In this document: piece by piece, positions 24,257-33,925 of the stretch
Numbering within the stretch: the stretch's first letter is position 1
Layout of the letters: each line of letters begins with the position of its first letter
NCBI RefSeq assembly: GCF_012317045.1
Contig: NZ_CP051154.1
Location: 434,001 to 498,000 of the forward strand
Source of the DNA: Leifsonia sp. PS1209
Lineage (GTDB): Bacteria; Actinomycetota; Actinomycetes; Actinomycetales; Microbacteriaceae
Length of the DNA: 64,000 bases
Reading direction: 5' to 3'
Program-made: the position numbers and the translations under genes
The notes under the pieces: generated by a model
What the model was told of the DNA's origin: nothing
What the model saw: the letters and a program-made list of their open reading frames with translations, nothing else
Databases searched by the model: none

Positions 24257-24789
24257 CGCCGTCGACGCGCATCCTGCTGGTGCTGGCTTCGCTGGGTGCA
24301 CTCACCGCCCTCGTGCTGCTGGCCCTCATCCCGGTCGGGGGACCGCTCGCCGCGTTCTCGCCGCCGCTCTACGCCCTGGTGGTCGCCGTCAACAGCGTGC
24401 TGCCGTTCCTGGCCAGGCGGATGCTCGGCTTCCCGTTCGCTGCGACGTTCGTGTCGTTCTTCGCCGGGCTTCTCACCGGTGCCTTCAGCTCCATCGGCTT
24501 CCTCGTGCTCGTCCCTCTGGTGGCAGGAAGCCTGACCTTCGACCTCGTCGTCAGCCTTCTGAACCGGATCCGGCGTGACCGGCGACCGGGCGAGTGGCGG
24601 TGGGCGGTCGCGGCGGCCGCATCCGGTGTCGTGCTGTTCCTCGTGTCGCTCCCGGTCTTCTCGCCGGGCGACCTGATCCCGTCGATCCTCGTCGTCACGC
24701 TGGTGGCGAGGGTCGCCGGGCAGCTGGCCGCGTCGCTGCTCTCGCGCGTGCTGGCCGCGCGGCTCGCGCGCGCCGGCATCTCGGCCTGA
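24253..24789 (+). CDS. Small integral membrane protein coupled to the LuxR regulator
   Basis: 178 residues with five hydrophobic helices (about 6-27, 31-55, 62-92, 118-135, 140-160), short loops, and a basic middle loop (NRIRRDRRPGEWRW). The helix pattern recalls S-components of energy-coupling vitamin transporters, but I cannot see a binding signature, and that call is weak. It starts at TTG 24253, which overlaps the regulator's TGA by three bases (TTGA), so translation is coupled. A small hairpin follows. Confidence 0.7.
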   Translation: MTPSTRILLVLASLGALTALVLLALIPVGGPLAAFSPPLYALVVAVNSVLPFLARRMLGFPFAATFVSFFAGLLTGAFSSIGFLVLVPLVAGSLTFDLVVSLLNRIRRDRRPGEWRWAVAAAASGVVLFLVSLPVFSPGDLIPSILVVTLVARVAGQLAASLLSRVLAARLARAGISA

Positions 24790-24799
24790 CGCGCGTTCG

Positions 24800-24816
24800 C
24801 ACCTCCTTCGGGGGTG
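24800..24816 (+). terminator. Weak hairpin terminator after the LuxR-membrane protein pair
   Basis: CACCTCC (24800-24806) pairs with GGGGGTG (24810-24816), one wobble, around a TTC loop. No T-run follows, so termination strength is uncertain. Confidence 0.35.
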
Positions 24817-24926
24817 GACGGGCGGGATGTTCGGGCGCTGTGCGCTCGCGGAAGGTGATCGCGGGGTGAAAACCGTCCCGCGCGGTCGCGGCGGTTGATA
24901 TTCCTGAGGTTGGCTCGGCCTCCGTT

Positions 24927-24954
24927 GCCGACGATCTCGCCCGACATCGTCGGC
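24927..24954 (+). promoter_or_regulatory. Hairpin upstream of the giant surface-protein gene
   Basis: GCCGACGAT (24927-24935) and ATCGTCGGC (24946-24954) form a perfect 9-bp stem with a 10-base loop, 38 bases before the TTG start. It may be an operator or a structure in the mRNA leader. Nothing else recognisable lies in this 200-base gap. Confidence 0.35.
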
Positions 24955-24991
24955 GCCGTGCCCATCCCTTCTGTGTTCTTGGGGGACACGC

Positions 24992-27900
24992 TTGCTCACG
25001 CGCCTTCGCTCCATTCTGTCCACCCGTCTGTCCGCTCGCGCGGCAGGACGGCACGCCGCACGTCGTACACTTCGCGCTCCGGCGTCCGTCGCGGTCGGTG
25101 TCGTCATCGCCCTCGTCGGGGCCGTTGCCATCGGCGCGCCGGCGGCCAACGCCGACGACCTCGGATCGGGCGTCCTCAACCTGTCGAAGACGTCCACGGT
25201 GGCCGACGCCGACCAGGGCACGCAGTTCATCTACACGCTCAACTTCGGCTGCTCGTCGACTACGACCGGATGCGTGGACGCCACGATCACCGACCCGGTC
25301 CCCGCCCCGCTGACCGTCGTCGGCACCCCCACCGTCGTCGGCGGAGGCGCGGTCGTCACCGTCACGGGCGGCACGGTGAAGGCCGTCTTCAACGACCCCG
25401 TCCCCAACACCACCCCGGCGAGCACCGGACTGGCGGCGGGCGCGACGGGCACCGTGCAGATCCAGGTGAAGGTGCCGGATGCGCTGGCCAAATCGTTCGA
25501 CGGACAGGTCCTGACCAACACCGCCGGCTTCACCGCGTCCAACGCGACGACGGTGAACGCATCTACGCCTGTCACCCTGCACGTGCCCGACGTCATCGGA
25601 GCGACCGCGTCGAAGACCTGGACACCGTCGTCCACCCAGTACACGCCCGGCGAGCAGTCGACCGCGACCATCACCGCTGTCAACGCCTCCAACATCGGCG
25701 CGACCACCATGACCATCGCCGAGCCGGCCGACCCGACGGCCGTCGGCGGCGTCTTCGACTTCTACGACGTCGCCGGATTCGGAGCAGTGGACTTCCCCGA
25801 CGGCGCCGACCGGGTGCAGGTCGTGGCGATCACGGCCGGCGGAACGGTGCCAGGTCCTGTCGGCACGACCGCCGTCCTTCCCTCGTCCGTGAACGCGGGA
25901 GACGTGATCGGCCTGAAGCTCGTGTTCAGTTCGAGCAGCGGCTCGGCGATCACGCCGGCCGCCTCCGGCTCCGTCGACGTCACGTTCGCGCAGCGCGCAG
26001 CGAACCGCAGGGACGCCTCCCCGCTCGTGACGGGCGGCACGCGCGTCAACGGGGTCACCGCGAGTGTCAGCACCGGGGGAGGCGACGCGACCTCCTCGGT
26101 CGCCACGGCCTCCCAGGTGGTGGCGCCGCTGACCGTCAGCGTCTCCGCCGACAAGAGCTTCAGCATCCAGCAGCTGCCAGCCGGTCAGTCCACCACCGCC
26201 ACGCTGACAGCCAAGAACACCTCGACGGGACGTCTGAGCTCGCTGTCGATTCAGGAGCCGGGAAGCGGGACGTTCTTCTCGAACACGATCGTGTTCGGCG
26301 GCTTCGGCTCCGGCGCTGCGTGGCCGGAGGGCGCGACGGCAGCGGTCGTGAAGTGGTCGGTCAACACCGGCACGGCCCCTGCCGACTCGTCGTTCACGGA
26401 AGCGTCCGGCCTGCCGGCGCCACCGACGCTGTCCGGTGGCCAGTACATCTCCGCGTTCACGGTGACATACACCGGCTCCATCGCGACCGGCGCGACCGCG
26501 AAGCTCCCCGTCACGGTGAACACCACGACGGCGGCCGGGCCGGCCGGTTCCGGATTCACGACATACCCGAACGTGGCGACCGTGACAGGAAGCAACGCGG
26601 CGGGCAGCGCGAGCGACACGGCCTCCGCGAACCTCGACGTGTACTTCCCCGAGGTCGACCTCGCGCTCGACAAGACCATCACCCCCGCGACGGTCATCCC
26701 CGGCGGCGCCAGCCTGGTGCAGCTCTCCGCGCAGACTCCTGCCGGCACGAGTTCGGTGCGACCGACCTCGATCGTCGTCACCGAACCGCAGGACACCGCT
26801 TCCGCTCCGTATTGGAACGCGTTCGACGCCACGGCCATCGCCCCGACCTCCGTGCCGGAGGGCTCGACGCTGACGGTCGAGTACACGACCGACGGAACGA
26901 CCTGGAAGACCCTCGACACCGTCGACGCCACCTCCAGCGCGAAGACGTACTCCGCCGTGCTCGACACCGAGCTCCCGAACGGGACCACGCACACCGACGT
27001 GCGCGGCCTCCGGTTCACCTTCGCCGACGCCGACGGCTTCGGCCAGGCCACCAACGTGCGCCCCGCCATCGTCTTCGTCGCCCGCGGAACGCTGCGCGAC
27101 AACTCCGGGCCGACGAACCCCGGTGCATACCCGGCCACCACACCGTACGAGAACTGTGCGCTGAGCACGGCGAGCGGCACCGTCAACGGCGGCACCGCCA
27201 TCACGAGCCGTCCCGCCGTCGACTGCGCCACCGCGAACGTGCAGGCGACCGCCGGCGGCCCTGGCCCGCTGATCGCGAGCAAGTCGTGGGACGGCACCAA
27301 GGTCCTGCAGGCCCAGTCCGGCACCACCACCGGCGTCACCCTCGGCTGGGGCACCCAGACGACGGGCGTCCAGTCGATGACGATCCAGGACTCCGCGACG
27401 CCCTCCCCGGTGTCCGGCAGCGTCTTCCAGGCGTTCGACCTGGTGAGGATCGACGCCATCACCCCCACGTCGACCGGCGGCGCGACGTTCGACCCGCTGA
27501 TCCGCTACGACAAGGTCTCGAAGGTCGAACTGTTCGACGGCTCCAGCTGGAACGACATCACGGCCAAGGCCTGCCCGTCGGCGAACAGCTGCGACGGCAC
27601 CTTCCCCGGATACACCCTGAGCACGGCCGAGCGCGCGAGCACTCAGGGTGTGCGGCTGACCGTGATCGAGAGCCCGAATCGCGCAGCGGCGATCGCGTCC
27701 ACCGGCGACCCGACAGCCCCGAGCGTCGGAAGCGGCGTCGCCAGCGCGTCGGCCGGTGCATTCCCCGGTGCCAGCACCTCGGCGCGCACGATGCACCTGG
27801 ACCTCCGCATCCGGAACACGGTGCGCGGAGGGGCGGCGACCGACTGGGTCACCGGCACCCGCGAGTACAACATGGCCGGCTCGCCCGGCGCGGTCGACAA

Positions 27901-30900
27901 CAGCGTGCTCGTCGGTGGCATCCCGTTCACCGGGGCGCCGTTCCAGCGCACCGCGGACGACCACGTGACGATCATCGACCCGACCTTCACCACCAAGGTG
28001 ACCAAGACGGCCAACCCGACCACGCTCGTGATCCCGCAGCTGGATGTGCCCGCCGCGTCGTACCCGTCGACCACGTACACGACCACCATCGCGAACTCCT
28101 CGACGAGCAACACCTGGCAGCTCAGGATCAGCGACCCGGTCGACTGCACGAACGCCGCCAGCACCGCTCCGTGCGTCTTCGGGCCGTACGATCCAGCGGC
28201 GAACCCGTTCGACAAGCTGGCCCTGACCAAGATCGCCGTCGACCTGAGCGCCGCCGCCGGCGTGCAGACGTCGCAGAGCGTCGTATCGCTGCTGCACCGC
28301 GCCTCCGACGGCACGCTCAGCACTGACACGAAGACCGTCGCGCAGGCCACCGCGCTCACCGCCGCACAGCTCGCCGATGTGGTGGGCGTGAGCGTGCTGC
28401 TGCGCGGCACGAACGCGCAGGGCACGGACGGCAGCGGCGCCACCATCGCCCCGGGACAGAAGGCCACCGTCACCCTGACCGGTCAGCTGCTCCCGGCCAG
28501 CCGCGAGGCCGGCACCGCCCCTGCCGCCGGGATGTTCAACAACACCGTGTTCGGCACGCTGCACGACGACGTCTACCCGGCGGTCGTGGCCGCTGACACG
28601 CAGTCGGCCGGAGTGACGCTCGCCAACGGCAACCTCCAGGTCACGACGGCGAAGACCTTCAACCCGGCGAGCACCCTGCAGGCCAACCCGGTCAACCCGA
28701 TCCAGGTCAACCTGCGCGCTCGGTCGACGGGGACCCTCTCGCCGAAGTCGGTCACGATCGAGGACTCTGCTCCGACCTTCTGGAACGCGTTCACATTCAG
28801 CAGCTTCAGCATCCTGGCCGTTCCCACCGGCGCCGACCGGGTGACAGTGGATGCGCAGACCGGCCAGGGCTCGACGGCCACCTGGCACGCTGGAACCGCA
28901 TCCACTGTCGGCAGTGCTGCACTCCCGTCCGGGGTGTCAGCGGCGGACGTGACAGGCGTGCGCGTCACCTTCACCAGGGCGGACGGCGCCAGCTTCGCCG
29001 CCAGCAACAACGTCGACAACCTCCGGGTGAATGTCAGCCTGCGCTCCGCGCTGCGCGACGGCTCCGGGCCGGTCACCTCCACGGTCTCGCCGACCCCGAT
29101 GCCGGGTGAGACCGCGGCAGGCGCGGTCACGAACACCGTGTTCGCCGACGCCGCGTACAACGACGTCCACGCCACCAGGGCGCAGGCGACGGCCACCTTC
29201 ACGGTGAGCCCGGGAACCGCAGCCATTGCCGTGGAGAAGACCAGCCCCGGCCAGGCGGCTGCGGGCAAGGAGGTCAACTGGACGCTGCGGTTCAAGAACA
29301 CCGGCACCGGCCTCCTCCCCGATCCGGTCGTCGTCGACACGCTTCCGGCGGACGGCTCGTTGCTGTTCGTCCCGACCAACGTGCCGATCTACTCGACGTC
29401 GACCGGTGGAAAGTTGCCGACCGACCCCGCCACGGTGACGCGCGCCTTCGACCCGGCGACGGGAACCATCCGGTTCACCTGGCCGGCCGGTTCGCAGCTC
29501 GCGCCGGGGGAGACGTACAGCATCACCATCGCGCTGCAGATCAAGCCGGGGCTCGCCCCGGCCAGCTCCGCCGTCAACACCTTCGGCGTCAGCACCGGGC
29601 GCACGCTCACGGCTCCCGCGTGCACGGCGCTCAACCCCGGAAACGGTCGTGGTGCTTCGTTCGCTGCCAACACCTGCTCGACCACGAACGTCGTGACCAC
29701 TCTCTCGCAGGGCTCGTTCACCGCATCCAAGGGCGTCGCCTCCGACAGCGGCATCGCTCAGAACGTCAACAACGCGGCGATCCCGTGCACGGCGGACACG
29801 GACGGCTTCTATCGCTACCCGTGCGCGGCGGTCAGCGCCATCGGCGACACCGACCACTGGAAACTCGAGATGGTCAACGGCGGCAACGTCGCTGCGAAGA
29901 ACCTGACGGCGGTGGATGTGTTCCCGTACCCCGGTGACGTCGGCGTCGTCGACCCGTCCCCGCGCGGCTCGGTGTTCACTCCGCGGTTCAACGGCGACGT
30001 CGCGTTCCAGGCGACCGGCGGCACCGCGGGAGCCAGGATGGACTGGTTCGTCACCACAGCGGCCCTGCCGTGCGCCAAGGAGATCTCGCCGGGTGCCGGC
30101 GCCTGCCCGGCGGGCGCGTGGCTGCCGTCCTCGGCGGTCGGTTCGTCCGTCGACGCGGCCGACGTGACCGGCATCAAGATGGTGTTCGACTTCAGCGGCG
30201 CCCCTGGCGCGGTGCTTCCTGCGGGGGCGGGCGTGAAGGTCACGTACTCGACGACCAACATCCCGACCACCGCATCCGGTGACCACCGGGCACCGGTGAA
30301 TGCCCCTGTCACCGGTGTGCGGGCCTGGAACTCGTTCGGCTTCTACCCGACGTACGCGACGGGAACGCAGCCGGCCGGACCGCAGGAGCCGATCAAGGCG
30401 GGCGTCATCCTGACCGGCGGCCCCCTGCAGATCACGAAGTCGGTCACCGGGGCAGCCGCGGCGTACGCCCCGACGAGCTTCGACGCCGACGTGGCCTGCA
30501 CGGTCGCCGGCGCGAACGTGGACCTCGGCGCGGCGAAGACGGTGACGCTCAGCGACGCGAACGCGTACACCGCGCGCATCGACGGCATCCCGGTCGGCGC
30601 ATCCTGTGCGGTGACCGAGCATGGCGCTCCCGGATCGTACGGGGAGTCGACCCGCACGGTGACACCGTCGGCCGTGACCATCGCGGCGGCAGCGGACGCG
30701 AGCCAGCCGGTGCCGGCCGGGCAGTCGGTGGCGATCGTCAACGACTACGCGACCACGCAGCTGACCGTCACCAAGAAGGTCGACACCGCGGCGACGGGCG
30801 CCTCGTTCGGGCCGTTCGCCTTCGCACTGACCTGCACGAGCGCGCTCGGCGCGGCGATCCCGCTGGCCGCCGGAGACGAGGCGTTCACCCTCGCCGACGG

Positions 30901-32593
30901 CGCATCCCGCACCATCGCCGATCTCCCGATCGGCGCGAAGTGCGCTATCACGGAGACCGACAGCGACGGCGCGGCGACGAGCCCCAACCACGTCGGCATC
31001 GCGTTCGACGGCGCCGCGGAGACGGCGGGCGACACCGCGACCGTCACCCTGGCGGGAGCCGTGGGCGGCGACACCGTGCTGGTGACCAACCACTACGCTG
31101 CGGGAACGCTGGCCGTCACCAAGACGGTCGACGGGGATGCGGCGGCCGGCTACGGCGACGGACCGTTCACCATCCACGTGCAGTGCGTCTACGACGGTGC
31201 GCAGACGCTCTTCGACGGGGACCTCTCCATCCTCGGCGGGCAGACGCTGCCCGTGCCGGGCGTGTTCCCCGCGGGCACGGAGTGCTCCGTGGTCGAGACC
31301 GTGGACGGTGGCGCGACGGCGAGCACGGTCGATACCCCGACCGTCGTGATCCCCGGCGCGGCGGACGGCACGGTGCCGGTCGTCACCGTCAATGTGACCA
31401 ACACGTTCTCCGCCGGTGCTGTCACCATCACCAAGAAGCGGACAGGCGACGGGGCGGCGACCTACGGCGATGGTCCGTTCACCGCTCAGCTCACCTGCAC
31501 CTGGGTGAAGGACGGCGTGACCTCCACCATCCCGCTTCCCGCCGGAGGGAAGGTCGTGCTCGACAAGGCCAACGGATACACGGCCACCGTCAGCGGGCTG
31601 ATCCAGGGTGCGCACTGCGACACCGTGGAGTCGGCGACGGGCGGCGCGTCCGCCGTCACCGTCGCACCGGCAGCGGGCGTCACCGTTCCGGCGGGCACAC
31701 CTGCGGAGGTGACCATCACCAACACCTTCGACACGGGATCCCTCGTCATCGACAAGAAGCGGATCGGTGACGGCGTCAAGCAGTTCGGCGACGGACCGTT
31801 CACCGTCGAGGTGACCTGCACGTACCGGGTCGACGGGGTCACCACGCCGATCGACCTCGGCGCGCGCTCGAAAGTGGTGCTCGACGCGGCCAATGGATAC
31901 ACGGCGACCATCGACGACCTCATCGCCGGGGCATCCTGCTCCATCGAGGAGACGGACGCCGGGCTCGCCACGTCCACGACGCTCGATCCGGCGGATGGCA
32001 TCGTGACCATCGCCGACGGCGCTGCGGTGACCGTGACGGTCACCAACCGCTTCGACGTCGGTCACCTGAGCATCCAGAAGAGCGCGAACCGGCCGACGGC
32101 CACGGTCGGCGACACCATCGTCTACACGATCGTCGTCACCAACGACGGCCAGCTCGACGCGAAGGGCGTCGCTGTCACGGACACGATGCCGAAGGGCCTG
32201 AGCGTCGTCTCGACCTCCCCGGCGGCGACGGCGAAGGACGGTGTGCTCGCCTGGACGATCCCCGCGATCGCTCGCGGCGCGTCCGCGACGGTCACGGTGA
32301 CCGCGAAGCTGATCGCGCCGGTGACCACCACGAACCGCGCCAGTGTCGAGACGCCGACCGGACCGTGGGATCCGTCCAGCGCATCCGGCACCTGTGGCGC
32401 CGCGGGAGTGGCCTGTGCGACGGTGACCGACCCTCCAGCGGCATCGACCGGCTCGGGCACCGGATCCGGCCTCGCGGCCACCGGTTCCGACCTGCTGGCT
32501 CCGCTGTGGCTGGCGCTGCTCGCACTGACCGGAGGGGCACTGCTGGTGACCGCAGGACGGCTGAGCAGGAAGCTGCGCCCGCGGAAGCGCTGA
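24992..32593 (+). CDS. Giant secreted, LAXTG-anchored repeat surface protein
   Basis: 2,533 residues. An extended signal peptide (arginine-rich start, hydrophobic VAVGVVIALVGAVAIGA, cleavage likely after ANA at residue 54) leads to a threonine/serine/alanine-rich body. From residues about 60 to 1,410 there are at least five related blocks, starting near 62, 204, 383, 556, 760 and 1,220, each opening with a SKTW/DKSF/AKTF-like motif and later a PxGADRVxV step. DUF11-like modules lie near 1,411 and 2,359. Five tandem DUF5979-like repeats start at 1,812, 1,924, 2,040, 2,144 and 2,251. The C-terminus is LAATG (residue 2,494), a hydrophobic helix and RLSRKLRPRKR, a class E sortase signal. The TTG start has GGGGGA five bases upstream. 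Likely an adhesin or cell-wall stalk; ligand unknown and no sortase gene nearby. Confidence 0.9.
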   Translation: MLTRLRSILSTRLSARAAGRHAARRTLRAPASVAVGVVIALVGAVAIGAPAANADDLGSGVLNLSKTSTVADADQGTQFIYTLNFGCSSTTTGCVDATITDPVPAPLTVVGTPTVVGGGAVVTVTGGTVKAVFNDPVPNTTPASTGLAAGATGTVQIQVKVPDALAKSFDGQVLTNTAGFTASNATTVNASTPVTLHVPDVIGATASKTWTPSSTQYTPGEQSTATITAVNASNIGATTMTIAEPADPTAVGGVFDFYDVAGFGAVDFPDGADRVQVVAITAGGTVPGPVGTTAVLPSSVNAGDVIGLKLVFSSSSGSAITPAASGSVDVTFAQRAANRRDASPLVTGGTRVNGVTASVSTGGGDATSSVATASQVVAPLTVSVSADKSFSIQQLPAGQSTTATLTAKNTSTGRLSSLSIQEPGSGTFFSNTIVFGGFGSGAAWPEGATAAVVKWSVNTGTAPADSSFTEASGLPAPPTLSGGQYISAFTVTYTGSIATGATAKLPVTVNTTTAAGPAGSGFTTYPNVATVTGSNAAGSASDTASANLDVYFPEVDLALDKTITPATVIPGGASLVQLSAQTPAGTSSVRPTSIVVTEPQDTASAPYWNAFDATAIAPTSVPEGSTLTVEYTTDGTTWKTLDTVDATSSAKTYSAVLDTELPNGTTHTDVRGLRFTFADADGFGQATNVRPAIVFVARGTLRDNSGPTNPGAYPATTPYENCALSTASGTVNGGTAITSRPAVDCATANVQATAGGPGPLIASKSWDGTKVLQAQSGTTTGVTLGWGTQTTGVQSMTIQDSATPSPVSGSVFQAFDLVRIDAITPTSTGGATFDPLIRYDKVSKVELFDGSSWNDITAKACPSANSCDGTFPGYTLSTAERASTQGVRLTVIESPNRAAAIASTGDPTAPSVGSGVASASAGAFPGASTSARTMHLDLRIRNTVRGGAATDWVTGTREYNMAGSPGAVDNSVLVGGIPFTGAPFQRTADDHVTIIDPTFTTKVTKTANPTTLVIPQLDVPAASYPSTTYTTTIANSSTSNTWQLRISDPVDCTNAASTAPCVFGPYDPAANPFDKLALTKIAVDLSAAAGVQTSQSVVSLLHRASDGTLSTDTKTVAQATALTAAQLADVVGVSVLLRGTNAQGTDGSGATIAPGQKATVTLTGQLLPASREAGTAPAAGMFNNTVFGTLHDDVYPAVVAADTQSAGVTLANGNLQVTTAKTFNPASTLQANPVNPIQVNLRARSTGTLSPKSVTIEDSAPTFWNAFTFSSFSILAVPTGADRVTVDAQTGQGSTATWHAGTASTVGSAALPSGVSAADVTGVRVTFTRADGASFAASNNVDNLRVNVSLRSALRDGSGPVTSTVSPTPMPGETAAGAVTNTVFADAAYNDVHATRAQATATFTVSPGTAAIAVEKTSPGQAAAGKEVNWTLRFKNTGTGLLPDPVVVDTLPADGSLLFVPTNVPIYSTSTGGKLPTDPATVTRAFDPATGTIRFTWPAGSQLAPGETYSITIALQIKPGLAPASSAVNTFGVSTGRTLTAPACTALNPGNGRGASFAANTCSTTNVVTTLSQGSFTASKGVASDSGIAQNVNNAAIPCTADTDGFYRYPCAAVSAIGDTDHWKLEMVNGGNVAAKNLTAVDVFPYPGDVGVVDPSPRGSVFTPRFNGDVAFQATGGTAGARMDWFVTTAALPCAKEISPGAGACPAGAWLPSSAVGSSVDAADVTGIKMVFDFSGAPGAVLPAGAGVKVTYSTTNIPTTASGDHRAPVNAPVTGVRAWNSFGFYPTYATGTQPAGPQEPIKAGVILTGGPLQITKSVTGAAAAYAPTSFDADVACTVAGANVDLGAAKTVTLSDANAYTARIDGIPVGASCAVTEHGAPGSYGESTRTVTPSAVTIAAAADASQPVPAGQSVAIVNDYATTQLTVTKKVDTAATGASFGPFAFALTCTSALGAAIPLAAGDEAFTLADGASRTIADLPIGAKCAITETDSDGAATSPNHVGIAFDGAAETAGDTATVTLAGAVGGDTVLVTNHYAAGTLAVTKTVDGDAAAGYGDGPFTIHVQCVYDGAQTLFDGDLSILGGQTLPVPGVFPAGTECSVVETVDGGATASTVDTPTVVIPGAADGTVPVVTVNVTNTFSAGAVTITKKRTGDGAATYGDGPFTAQLTCTWVKDGVTSTIPLPAGGKVVLDKANGYTATVSGLIQGAHCDTVESATGGASAVTVAPAAGVTVPAGTPAEVTITNTFDTGSLVIDKKRIGDGVKQFGDGPFTVEVTCTYRVDGVTTPIDLGARSKVVLDAANGYTATIDDLIAGASCSIEETDAGLATSTTLDPADGIVTIADGAAVTVTVTNRFDVGHLSIQKSANRPTATVGDTIVYTIVVTNDGQLDAKGVAVTDTMPKGLSVVSTSPAATAKDGVLAWTIPAIARGASATVTVTAKLIAPVTTTNRASVETPTGPWDPSSASGTCGAAGVACATVTDPPAASTGSGTGSGLAATGSDLLAPLWLALLALTGGALLVTAGRLSRKLRPRKR
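30425..32065 (+). repeat. Five tandem DUF5979-like coding repeats
   Basis: Units start at 30425, 30761, 31109, 31421 and 31742 and are 104-116 residues long. Each opens with (L/V)xxTKxV or VIDKKR, continues with (Y/F)GDGPF, a cysteine in (V/L)xC, a GYTATI-like strand, a second cysteine in GAxC, an acidic E(T/S), and closes with VTNxF or VNDY. Units 4 and 5 are most alike (KKRTGDG / KKRIGDG), suggesting the latest duplication. Confidence 0.75.
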
Positions 32594-32608
32594 GGTCGCT
32601 GACGTGAG

Positions 32609-32645
32609 GGATGCGGGGGGCGCCGTACAGGCCACCCCCGCATCC
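32609..32645. terminator. Bidirectional terminator between the surface-protein and CDGSH genes
   Basis: GGATGCGGGGG (32609-32619) and CCCCCGCATCC (32635-32645) form a perfect 11-bp stem with a 15-base loop, lying between two convergent stops. Confidence 0.65.
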
Positions 32646-32649
32646 GGCG

Positions 32650-32868
32650 TCACCCCTCCAGCTGCGGGTCGGTCTTGAAGCCGACCAGCTTGTGCGTCCC
32701 GTCGCAGTACGGCTTGATGGTCGACACCCCGCAGCGGCACAGCGCCACCGTGCGCCGATGCTGCGGGATGGGCTCGCCGTCGGAGCCGAGGATCGTCACC
32801 TCGCCGCGCACGAGCAGCGGGCCGTCCGTGCAGGCGACGATGGTCGGCTGACGCTCTGCGGCGGTCAC
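32650..32868 (-). CDS. CDGSH-type iron-sulfur protein
   Basis: 72 residues. The 2Fe-2S binding motif is complete: CRCGVSTIKPYCDGTH, three cysteines and one histidine in the CxC...CDG(S/T)H pattern of mitoNEET-like proteins. The N-terminal half (GPLLVRGEVTILGSDGEPI) is the usual small beta-cap. The GTG start overlaps the stop of the upstream iron-containing oxidase gene by four bases, so the two are translationally coupled. It is probably an electron-transfer partner or iron-sulfur store for that enzyme. Confidence 0.92.
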   Translation of the reverse strand: MTAAERQPTIVACTDGPLLVRGEVTILGSDGEPIPQHRRTVALCRCGVSTIKPYCDGTHKLVGFKTDPQLEG

Positions 32869-33902
32869 GCGAGCACCGGCTCCCTGTCGCGCAGCGAGCT
32901 GCGGCCCGCCTGCCAGCACTCGATCATGTGCGCGCCGACCAGGCCGTCGACATAGAGGCACGCACGTGCGCCGAAGACGATGTCCGGCAGCAGCTCCGGA
33001 TGCTCCTCCGCGAGCCCGCCGGCGAGGTCGCGCCCCGCGATCTGCTCGTGCACGGCGTCCGCCTCGACGTGCTCGTCGAAGTAGTCGGTTACGTCGTCGC
33101 CGAAGCCGAGGCGGCGGAAGCCGTTGCCGTACATCCTGTTGGGGATGGAGGACGTCATCTCGAACGCGGCCAGGTGCCCGGCGATGGCGCCGCGGAGGCG
33201 ACGGTTGATGCCGAACATCGACATCATGGTGAACGAGGCGAGCGTCACGGCCGGAACGCTGTCGATGTATGCGCCGTACGTGTCGTCCAGGCCGACGCCG
33301 CGGACCGTCTTCGCGAAGATGGCGGAGTGCATCCGGTCGGGGTCGCCTCCGCCGTACTCGTCGGACTGCACCTCGACCAGTGCGGCCTTCGCCCGTCCGG
33401 TGAGGCGGGGGATCGCCCAGGAGTGCGGGTCCGCCTCCTTGAGCGTGTAGATGGAGCGCTGCATGACGAACTCGATCGCCTGCTCCTTCGTGGCCTTCTT
33501 CGCCAGGTAGCGGGACAGGCTGGGTCCGGAGTCCTCGCCGGTGACGGCGAACAGGTACGACGCGACGGCCTCCGCGTCTGCGGCGGGAAGCTCGCCGAGG
33601 TCGATGCGCTCGCGCAGCTGCCGCTCGAACAGGTCCTCGATGGAGGTGCGCATGGTCACTTGGGTGGGGTGCCACTCCCAGCGGTCGTCGGTGTCGACGA
33701 CGCCGCCATAGGAGAGTCCGTAGCTGAGCAGCAGGGTGAGCTGGAGGTCGTCGTCGGTGAGGAGGTCCGGCTCGCCCGCGAGTGCTTCGGTGGCGAGGTC
33801 GAGTGCGCGCGTCATCGCGGCGGAGTCGCGGTCCGCCGGCTCGGAGAGCGCGGCGAGCAGCTGCGCGCTGACGGGTCCGCGCGGGGTTATCGGTGCAGTC
33901 AT
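32865..33902 (-). CDS. Iron-containing redox enzyme, haem-oxygenase-like diiron fold
   Basis: 345 residues, almost all helical. It carries the late metal-ligand pattern of the iron-containing redox enzyme family (PF14518): YFDEHVEADAVHEQIAG (E-H-x2-D-x2-H spacing), with an earlier WEWHPTQ and a conserved-looking SDEYGGGDPDRMHSAIF block around residue 190. Relatives in the haem-oxygenase-like superfamily are non-haem diiron oxidases that cleave or oxidise small substrates. GGAG precedes ATG 33902. It is transcribed first in a two-gene unit with the CDGSH protein, which may supply electrons. Substrate unknown. Confidence 0.82.
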   Translation of the reverse strand: MTAPITPRGPVSAQLLAALSEPADRDSAAMTRALDLATEALAGEPDLLTDDDLQLTLLLSYGLSYGGVVDTDDRWEWHPTQVTMRTSIEDLFERQLRERIDLGELPAADAEAVASYLFAVTGEDSGPSLSRYLAKKATKEQAIEFVMQRSIYTLKEADPHSWAIPRLTGRAKAALVEVQSDEYGGGDPDRMHSAIFAKTVRGVGLDDTYGAYIDSVPAVTLASFTMMSMFGINRRLRGAIAGHLAAFEMTSSIPNRMYGNGFRRLGFGDDVTDYFDEHVEADAVHEQIAGRDLAGGLAEEHPELLPDIVFGARACLYVDGLVGAHMIECWQAGRSSLRDREPVLA

Positions 33903-33925
33903 GCTCCGACCGTGACCCCAACCCC

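Noticed and set aside
30425..32065. Regularly spaced repeats that might suggest a CRISPR or satellite array
   Set aside because: Period is about 310-350 bases, units diverge at DNA level and stay in frame; they are protein domain repeats.
24695..32740. Two open frames of about 1,400 and 1,270 codons on the strand opposite the giant surface-protein gene
   Set aside because: They arise from the high GC third-position bias of the real gene; the composition is arginine/glycine-rich nonsense with no domains, signal or ribosome site.
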